Source: Theodoxus fluviatilis (taxonomy: Eukaryota; Mollusca; Gastropoda; Cycloneritida; Neritidae). From it: a stretch of DNA of 64,000 nt. This document shows, one piece after another, positions 1 through 20,103 of this stretch (positions are counted from its first letter, which is position 1; every line of letters begins with the position of its first letter). The notes beneath the pieces were generated by a model. That model had not been told where the DNA came from. It did not search any database and saw nothing but the letters and a program-made list of their open reading frames with translations. Made by a program: the position numbers and the translations under genes. Where the stretch lies: positions 78,327-142,326 of the forward strand of contig JAWQFJ010018220.1 of the NCBI GenBank assembly GCA_034096865.1, in the 5' to 3' direction.

Positions 1-1850
1 AGACCACTATGGGCTCCAATTATGCGCGTTATAACTGTGGTTCGGGCGGATGTGCGGGACGCGACAATACCTGGTATACACTCGCTTAGTGTGTTGACTC
101 TGGTTATGTACGTAAAGCTGTGCTATAATGGGATTAGATAATCTCTAGCGGCAGTGCTGGCAAGCCGACAGTCCTCTGGGCGGGTGCTAGTAAGGCGGTC
201 GATAGAGAAAGGAAGTGTGGATGAGCATGTGGCTAGCGTTGCCCTCATGTGCGATGCGCGACTAGGATTGCCAAGGTGTCTCGAATTTGCTGCTGTGTCA
301 CAAGTGTAGAATATAGGTTGGAGTTGATACATCTGGCGGGCTGTGAGCGTGTTGTACCAGTGAGAGAAGAGATATGATGACCGGCGAAGTTGATGGTTGG
401 AATAAGAGAGTCTGATACGCTGTTGCCCGCTAGGACGAGATCCACTAATGTCGCAGTGGATTCCGGCTAGAGCAGTAGTGTGTGCCACTCCCAAATAGTG
501 CTGCCTGCTGACTGGCCATGTGCTGTCGATTTACTGTTTACTTCCGCTCAGTTCATCAAACACTGTCTGGTCCGTGAACAATCTCTAGGATAAAGTTCTG
601 TAAGACCCTTAAACCCTTGGATCGTGTTCAACATGTGAATAAGTAAAATAGCAAAGGCTTCTAAAATGTGGATCAATTTGCTCTCCAACGTTTTGAATTG
701 ACTCGTCAGTTATGCGTGTGGCGTGACCAGTATGTGCTACATACATACTAGACCCTAAATCCAGTCTTCGATGGTTCTAGTCACTAGTGCACCGCATGAA
801 CGCAATTCCAGCTCAGCTTATGTTCCTGTTATTTGACTGCCGCGTGTATTGGTAAGCGACGTGCGCAAAAAGGGGACAGTTGCTGGAATGGAGCAACCTA
901 ATGTGACTGCCATAGTCCTGTTGGACATGTGCTGTTGACGTCGCGTTGAGTGTGAGTCTGGTATAGACTGCTGTGGTGGGAGCGGGGGGACCATGCTTGA
1001 TTTGTACCCTCTCCCTGCCGGACTTTGCAGGACTTTTAATACCTCATGGTTCCTTAAAGGTAATTTCGCATATGGAAATTGAAAGGGTTAACCTGTCAAC
1101 AGTGTTGATTGGGTGGCTCTTTCTTGTTGTCCTTGAATGCATATAACTGCATTCATTGCGACGAAAGTGCGCGCTGTGGTCCCCTTTCGGCGATACTCCC
1201 TGCCTGAGGCGATACTGGGCGGACCGGTATATATGTCTGAACCGATGGCCCCAATCCAAAAGGCACCAACGTATTCACCTTCGGAAACCTTCTTATATTT
1301 TTGTATTTGTGTTACAAGTCAAGATGTTTCCAGTGTATGGTTACACTATAACGTAGCATGTCATTTTGAATCAATCGACGTTCGTATATAGATCGTCTCC
1401 GCTGGTCATGGCAATAGACGAGTGTGGGGAACTGGATAACTTCGTGGGTCACATGTGGTGATGGACCTTTGGACTTCCCGTCCGAGTATGTGTCGCTTGT
1501 CACAGTGTGGGGACTACCCGTCTTGGGGATATAGCCATAATTATTATGTGATTGTTTGCGAAGATCCTAGGTACTTGGAGAGTTCTGCTGGCCAATGGAC
1601 ATCCACTAATCAACGACGGTCTGACTGATAAATCGACTGTTCCAGAGTGGACGCTGCAATAAGAGATGCAATTGCCATCTCTTGGGTGAAGCATAGTTCC
1701 TCTCATTGCTCTGCGAATGTTCCCTGCGTGATTTCCCAAGCCTTGTGTGGGTAATTGCCTTTTCCCACAAGTTCATTTTCCCCTGGTCTGGGCCTTTAGA
1801 TATGGAATAATCAACATCTTTCAAATATGAACCAACCTTCCATTGTCCAG
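1..1850. other. CpG-rich stretch without a supported gene
   Basis: CpG is visibly more frequent here than in the AT-richer sequence after 1850, and the long microsatellites typical of the rest are absent. Several short open frames exist, the longest being 123 codons on the minus strand at 494-123, but none resembles a known domain or has clear splice structure. It could be part of an older transposable element or a gene flank. I see nothing more definite. Confidence 0.35.
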
Positions 1851-2228
1851 CCTGAAGCTTGCCTGAATGGAGTTACATCATGCAAAACTTAAACATGCAC
1901 ACTTAAATTAAACACATTCAGGTGAACAGACATTCAGCACGACAAATATTCTTGCACAATGAGATACGACATGTGGGTCAAAGCAAAAGAGTGAGAAACT
2001 TTCGGTGGACACGGGGCACTTTAATGATTACTTCAGCTGGATGGAATGTTGACATGCAGTACAAGATAACATCAATGGTCATCATATCTTCAACTATGCA
2101 AGACAATATCAAGTGCTTGTATCAGCATTGGGGTACCCCTGATGTTAGTCTGATCATTAATGCCACATTAAATCCTTGTCCTTTGTGATATATAACTTAT
2201 CACAAGATTCTCCTCAGGTAAGCATTTC

Positions 2229-2234
2229 TTTATT
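2229..2234 (-). promoter_or_regulatory. Candidate poly(A) signal for AP-1 mu
   Basis: The minus strand reads AATAAA here, the first canonical hexamer I see downstream of the stop at 4613. An ATTAAA variant on the same strand lies near 3103. Use of this site would give a 3'UTR of about 2.4 kb. No transcript evidence is available, so this is only a candidate. Confidence 0.3.
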
Positions 2235-4612
2235 CTAAGTTCATGTTGCGCATATCCAAAGTATATGCTGCTCAGAGGGCCTTGGGTGTGGTAAATTTCT
2301 ATGTAGTAACTTGACATTGTTGCTTCATGCTCCACCTCTACTCCATGTAGTACCTTTGTCCCGGACAGCAGAACATGACTTTCTTTGCATTGGCACAAGC
2401 ATGCACTTCCTTGGAGCAATATGAAATGCATAAAGGCTCCAAGGGAGGCATTTTGACTTGCCCACCATCAGTGGACTAGGAATGAACCAATGGGAGGATT
2501 TGAGGGTCACTGGTGTAATGTTGCCAATGGTTGCACCAGATTTCAACTGGTCCATGTCGACAGAAACCCACATATAAAGTACAGAATTTCCTCAAATGTG
2601 GCACAAGAACAGCACTGCTAGTACTACATTTCTGGTTTCTCACTAGTACAAAGTTGCCCTGACAAGTATGATCCAAGCGCCATCATCATCTTAACTGTAG
2701 CAGCAGGCATGGGGGGAAAATGGTGTAGACCCAATAAGAAAGGAGGTGACACAAGGGAACATGCCCTTACATATCTTTGATCAGTTTTAACACTAAGCGA
2801 AAGCTTCACACATTATGAACATCAACAAGTTTCCATTAATCTTTCCATTTTATGGCAACAGTACAGCACTTCATGCATTGCACATCAACACCTTCTCTGT
2901 GTCAGTATGTATCACTAGAAATGTTTCATAGAGATTCAAGACACACAATTTGCTTCAGAGGAGCACCTTACATCAAAAGCCATGGCATTCTACACGTATA
3001 AGGGAGTTTTAAAACGCACACAAAAATGCAGCAACAAAACTGCTTTTCTTGCTTCACTTCCATCACAACAGCATTTAGCCATGACTCTGGAAATAAATTT
3101 TAATCTAGGAGAAAAAAATTAATCTGTGTATTAACTACTTACTTTCCATCGAAATGCATACTTACAATAGCATTAACATAAATTATCTGCTGCATAGAGC
3201 AGTCCATGCTGGCACATCAAACTTTTATATAAACGAAAGCCACAAATCAAACAAACCCGTCTAACATGACAAAAACTTCTCAACCTGAACATGATGCAGA
3301 ACAACCTGCGAAAGCATGCTCTTGTTTGAATTTCTGCACAAATCAATCTTTTGCAACAACCTTAAACTCCTTATCACAAGACTCAATATAATTATACTCA
3401 TTTACTTGGTGTGAAAATGGAATTCATACAAATACATCAAATGGGAGAATGTAAACTTCTTTGCACAATGACAGTGTTGATTAATACATGTCTTGGCATC
3501 ACCTACTCCATGCAATGCACGCCTACACTGATGCATGACACAATGGCCTTTGCTTCCACGCCTGTCATCTCCCCTCCCTTCATCAGCTGCACTGTGTAGA
3601 AATGCTCACTGCGACTCTCCAGTCCATTCTACAGCACTTGCTTGGGCGGGCAGTGGCTTGCAGCTTTCATTATGCAAGGCCCAAATCACCACATCTGTCT
3701 CCACTGCAAAGCTGAGCACTGCAGTGACCTCATGCAATCCAGTGTGCTTCACACAGCTCCCCACTTCAGCATGTGTGAAGGAGACATAAGTGACTTAAGA
3801 GGGATATACAAAAATAGGTAAACTGCATCCACAGACTCTGTCAATGAAGCAGACAATGCAAAAAAAACAAAAAAAACCAAAAGACCACGCACATCCCCCC
3901 ATTAAAAAACCCAACAACAATAACCAAACCCTGCAACGAAAGAATTATTCTTATCCTTATTCTTGGTTGTGTTGTATCTGATCACCTACAATAAAGAAGG
4001 TTACTTGAAACTGATAGATATTGGGGGAAAATCGAGGAATTTCCTTTGTTTATATCATGTGCATCCCCCCACCCCCCACCCCACCTCCCCCCTCTCCAGT
4101 CAATCAATGTAATGCCTCTGATTTACATATCATTTTGCACATTAGAGTAGTGCGATTCTTTTTTACAAATCAAATACATAAAGCTTGATATAAAAATGCC
4201 ACAAAACACAGGTATTCACTTTACTGAATCTTTAACAAACGAGAACTGAAAAACACCAGACGAAGGAGAAACCATCTTGACATCCATTCCAACCTGACTA
4301 AAGCCCTTTAGCTTGCATCATGACTCCATTCAATGTAATTCAATTACAGACATGATTGACAAACCAACAAACACAGTGGCATGAAGTTCTTTGACCACAA
4401 ATTTCAAAATTACTGCAACCATCATAACATGGTGCTCAAAATATAATATAATTCATCTTTCATTGAAACATACCTCCAAAAAAAAGGAGAAAAATTGTAC
4501 AGCAATCTCAAGATGATAAGGGTGGTTACATCGCTGCTCCTTGGTGCCAAATCCGTACAGCTTGCCTTTGATGTGCTGGACAAGCTCAGTCCTCTCTCTA
4601 TGCAGCATGAGA

Positions 4613-14501
<9,889 letters not shown>

Positions 14502-15239
14502 GGTGAGAGATGGGGGTTCTCTGAAAACAGAAAGATCGGCATGCATTCTGTTTATCAACATGGAGAGTTAATCTGAATTTTGCTCTCCATAGCCATTACA
14601 GACTAGTGCAAATTTATCGAAGTTGCTGTTGAGTGAGACTTTTTAAAAATACACACAAGTTCACCATAAATCGCACTTGTCTCCTCTCAAAATAAAGCCT
14701 GTCTCTTGTAAACAAAAACAGACAGCTGGGTGATACGTGACAGTGACATGAGCGGTAAGTGTAAATGCAAGGTCGGCATCGGACGTGGCCTCCCAATAAT
14801 GACAGTGTTACCTGAACGATAACGATGTCCGAGTGATCTAAGAAAATGCTTGGCATCCTCCGCGTCAGATCACCCGAGTCTATCTATATGTATTTGTCAT
14901 GGGCCTTCAGAAGAAGTGTACTAGACCCCATGAGTAACACTCTATGAATAGTATCATGGTACAGAACCAACCCAACAACGTCAACGGTGTGGACTGTGGA
15001 GTGTGGTGAACTGTTACTGTGTGTCCCTCTCCCACCACCATGCAAGCCGGTGGGTGTAAATTCGTCTGCAAGGAGTCATCGATTGTCTGCGATCATTATG
15101 AAAGGTTATACTATTGAGTTGATGGAGATCTAAATGAGCAATGATAAACAAATGTCAACAGCACCAACCTGCGCAAGAAAAAAATAAGGAAATTAGCGAA
15201 GCAGCCTCATCCCCCGGAAACTGTCACCATAATTTGTTC

Positions 15240-15480
15240 CCAGATTCCATTGCGGTCGCAGTAAAAACTTCCGGTTCGCCAAAGAGGTCGCGGGAACATT
15301 GAACTGACCGACTAGATCGCTTGGGGAAGGAGCGCGAGAGGATTTAAATGTTCATATGGAACATGACGCACATACCATCACAGACTAGCTTCGTACAGTC
15401 TTTAGCTTTGCCACAGAGGATGTGAATAGGTCTCCATCCCCATCGCACCTGCTGTCTCTCCGCATTGACGCCAGACGGTC
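15240..15480. promoter_or_regulatory. CpG-rich putative shared promoter of AP-1 mu (-) and the divergent gene (+)
   Basis: This interval is locally GC- and CpG-rich (GGTCGCGGGAACATTG, CGCTTGGGGAAGGAGCGCGA) and free of simple repeats. It lies between the acceptor of the AP-1 mu start exon at 14521 (minus) and the first coding exon of the plus-strand gene at 16087. The first non-coding exons of both genes could begin here. No TATA box or initiator was identified with certainty. Confidence 0.4.
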
Positions 15481-15897
15481 TGATCGAATCTTTCAATGAT
15501 TGTGTGTTTGTGCTCTATGGACTAAAGAGTATAGTCTACTGCGCGCAGGTGTGGAAGTGATTCCTTCGTGTAGCTGTTTCAGCTGAGCGTTCGCGGTGTC
15601 CTGTCTTTGTCTGCAAGCTGCCAAGAATCTTATATTGCACAGGTGAGCCGTCGATCTGACGAATGTTGGCAACGGAGCCGGGCGTAAGATTGCAGTGCAG
15701 TAATTAGTAATCTCATGGTTCCGTAATGTCCATGGTAATCTGTAATGGGAATCGGATGTTGAACTAAATGCCATTTAAAATGGTATCAACAACAGAGAGC
15801 ATGTTGCACCAGCGCAAGCAGATTGGATATATGCAGTCAGAATAAGAGAGTATCATGATGATTTGAGTTCTTTTTCGTCAGTATTTTTGTTAGGAAA

Positions 15898-16026
<129 letters not shown>

Positions 16027-16086
16027 AAATGGCAAATCCACTCGCAATGTGTGCATTTGTTACAGATTCATCGCAGATTACAGGGG

Positions 16087-16216
16087 ATGTCTACACACGA
16101 CAATTTGTATTGCACAAGCTTGCCCTCAAGCAAGAAGCGGAAAATGGATTTAAATATCAGTTCAGAAGATGATCACCTCTACCTGAACAACAATGTGCAG
16201 CCGTCATTGATCACGG
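16087..16216 (+). CDS. Unrecognised gene, first coding exon
   Basis: An ATG at 16087 opens 43 codons plus one base (start MSTHDNLYCTSLPSSKKRK), ending at donor ACGG|GTAAGC. A second in-frame ATG at 16144 has a better context (GAAAATGG) and may be the true start, which would remove the basic patch. An acceptor-like TTTGTTACAG lies at 16055-16064, so an upstream non-coding exon is likely. Confidence 0.65.
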
Positions 16217-17105
16217 GTAAGCTTGTGTCTCAGTTGTTTACTTTTGCTGTGTTGATGATATTTCCCCATGTACACTTCCTTGCCTCTGTAACAATATTTG
16301 CTGTATAATCAACAATCCACAGTACTTTACTTAATGTTGCATCTATTTAATCCTCAGGCTGTATACAGGCTGAAAATGAATATGTTAAATACTCCTTGAT
16401 AGATATTAATATTTATATCCACACAGGTAACTAGTTCATTCCCGAGAAACCCAAAATGGGATTATCTCCATAGTTGTGGCAATGTAACCCTCACCACCAC
16501 CACCACTTGTCTTCATCAAGTTAATCATTAAAAAATCAGAGCTTAGAAAAAACCTGGTAGGTTCTGTCTCTGTGAAGTTTTTGTGCCATTACTGTATGAG
16601 CTGTGGTGATATAGACATTTAAATACAGATATGTAACTTTTTCCATCAACTTCAGCAACCAGCACAAAGGATGAGATTGTCTGTATACATGTAGCTGTCC
16701 CCACCTTTCTTTTCCAGGCAGGCATTTTCTGCCCATACAGCACCAGGCTGGAGTGTTTGTAGCAGATGAGTGGAGACCAGACAACAGCCACTTCTACAAA
16801 CCTGTCACTGAAGACCTGCTGGTCAATGTGCACAAGGCAGAGCAGTTCAGTTGTGGTGAGGGCAGCCATTTTGTTGCAGATAGCAATGGGATCTTCTCTC
16901 ACAAGGAACAGGGTGAGTCCACTGTTTTCCATCCTGCAATGCTTTGTGTTGTTCTTTTGTGTCATCTACTATTCCCCTGGAGTTGATCATCATTGCTAAT
17001 CAGGGTTTGTTTTGTTTGTCACTCTGCTCACAGACTCAGTCATGTTAGGGTTTTGATTTGTGAGCGCCTGCCTTAGATTGCAGATTTGTTTTCATGAGTA
17101 TTTCC

Positions 17106-17181
<76 letters not shown>

Positions 17182-19071
17182 ACACTAGGTAAAATAATGT
17201 CAATTTTGTAACCATGCAGTGAGGTCATAAAGCATGGAATAGCATTTATTGGCCAGTCACCAAGAAAAATTTGTGACACTGAAACAGACTGGCCAGGGAG
17301 AAATTTAGAACAATGAAAAGGATACAAAAAAGCATCCTCAGTAAGCCACAAAACAGACTAAAGGTTTAGATTAGACAGATGGCCAAGAAAAGACATTGGA
17401 CTTGTAAGACAAGAATTGTGACGAAATAAATCCAAGCAACAGAACATGAATCTTTGAGTAAGCTTGGGTACCAGGACTGAGGGTATATTTACTCTAAAGA
17501 AACATCATTTACACCAAGAAAATGATACTTTTCTGTGCATGCCTAGCTTTGATTGATGTCATTCTTGGATTTTTTGTGACATATGTTATGTTTATTCAAA
17601 ATTTGAATAAAGGGCATGGACTTGAAGTAGGGTAGGTGGTTCCATTTCACAGCAGGATTGCTCAGAGGCATGTAAGGCAAACACCCAACATGCCCTAAGG
17701 CTAAAGGGCAAGTTCCCATGGCAACCTGGACAAGCTTGAAAGATTTCTAGACTAGAGCTGATCTAAGTTCTCTCTAGACTATGCAGTTTCTAGTATCTCC
17801 ATTGCATACAAACCAGGCGTATGTGTGTTCAGTGTTTGTGTGTGAGAGTGTGTGTGTATGCACTGGCGAGGGAGAAGAAGTGGAGTTGTGGAGAGAGACA
17901 CCTACGCCATTGAGCTACAGTGGAACTCCTCTTTTACGACTTAACAAAATCTCAGGAAAATCGGTCTTAAAAGAGGGGGTAAAGTGAATTGCATACATAA
18001 CTCAACATTTTATGTAGGACAGTGAAAAAACCAGGCACAAAAGACAAAATGTTTTAGATTTACATACAAGATGCCTCTATAATTTGTGATGGCTTCAATC
18101 ATTCAGTTATCACCTTGACGTTTAAGTTGTGAAGCCTTTCTTAATAGACGGGGAACTTGCTAGAATGTTCCAACCCTCCTTTGTTCACCCCCTATATCTT
18201 AGTATCTTAGTGCAAGCAGGATGAATCACCTCCCAGAAATAGTCACTGAGTCTTGGCACAGTCCAGGTACCTTGTAGATTTTCCACTCTCACCACCCCCA
18301 CCCCCCGACACCCACCCCCTTGTTCTTGCTGCTCCCTCTCCACTATAGATAGTACCTTTGTTCTAATGAGATTGAGATGCCTTGGTATTGGCTGAAGCAT
18401 CGGTCCCACATCCCGGCCGAGGGTATAGAATGTGAACAACGCCCAGTACACAGTGCAAACAGTGCAACACTCTCTCTTTTAGTTTTACTCATAACTACTC
18501 ACTCTCCTTCCCAGCTTCCCCCTCTCCCCCAGAGGGTCGAAGCATTAGGGGGTGTTAGGGGGCGGAAGATCTGACAACCTGGACAACAGCTAGCGAACTT
18601 CTGCCTTCCCTCTCCCCAGGGACCCCAAGTGGACAAGGTTATAGAGTGATAAGCGTATGGGGCCAGGAATTCTCCAGTAGTGAATAAAGGGGTTATACTG
18701 AAGCATCATTGAAACTGTTGTCTTGCTTGGGAAAGCCTGAGCGTCCTAGGAGGGACAGGAACACACACACCCCCCACCCCCCTCCCTATTTAGATGCTTC
18801 GATACTATAGTGGCCCACAGAGGCAGATATCAGAAAAGTCTCTGATGTCTTTCTAGAGAGTAATCATCCGCCCTATCAGCATTCTGGATAACAGTCTCAG
18901 ATACTGTTCTCTCTTTTTCTTGTGCCCCCACCCCCTTCCCCTCCCTTGTTCCTTCTCCCAGTCATCATGATTGCCAACCCCCCCCCCTACCCCCCCCCCC
19001 CTCTCCCAGTCATTGTGTCTGCCTACCCTCCACACACCACCACCCCCCCCCCCCCCCTTCTCTCTACCTAA

Positions 19072-19113
<42 letters not shown>

Positions 19114-20034
19114 CTGACCAATTTTTGCCAACGGGACACACAGATTGGGATGCCTGCTGTAGGGCCGGGACAGCTATGATACTATACCTCTCTGCAGGCA
19201 GCAAAGATTGATATTCTGCCGATGTGTTTGTCTTTAGGAGTCAGACAAATAAACTTTTGTTGCTGCTGCATCCCTCCTCACAGGGAGGGAGGGGACAGGG
19301 AAATGTTTGGCAAAACACTGTCCACATTTTGCAGGTGTCCGCTGGCCACAGGTTATTTTGAGAATAAAACCATCTGTGCCATGAGGCCATGTCCGGACAT
19401 GACAGGTGTCCGCTCCTTGGGGGTCCGCTAGTCACAGGGACTACTGTATTCATATCCAGCATATGCACTCAGACACACACACACACACGCACGCACACAC
19501 ACACACACACATACACACACATACACACGCATACACACGCATAGAGATACACACACGGACACACACACACACACACTCACCTACACTGACATGCCTTTGT
19601 AGTTACCAAAGTCCTGTTTAAATTCTAAAGTTTGATTAAATTTGGAGCTGAAGCTGAAAGCATTGCCTCCATTCTGAAAGGGAATCATGACATGTATATG
19701 ACTTGTATATTTCATTCTCTCATCCACAATAAATTTACTGCATGTAGGCCAGCCATTTGGTGAGACAGAGTGACCTGGGTTAAAGAGACCCTCTTGTAGT
19801 AGTTCTCAAATGCATCTCAAAATGAGCTATGTTGATACATGTATTAATAACCCCCAAGGTTATGTAGAAGCTGGGAGCATGTGACGTGTGTAAAGTGTGC
19901 CCATATGGGGGTCCTTTTTTTTTGGGGGGGGGGGGGGGGGTTGGGGGGGGGGGGGGGGGGGGCTTGTGCAAAAACAGGTCAGGTCAGGGTCATGCTTTCT
20001 CTTACTGAAACGCCAGTAAGCTGGCTCAGGGGAA

Positions 20035-20103
<69 letters not shown>

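Noticed and set aside
123..494. 123-codon minus-strand open frame near the left edge
   Set aside because: No recognisable domain, no supporting splice sites, and overlapping frames of similar quality.
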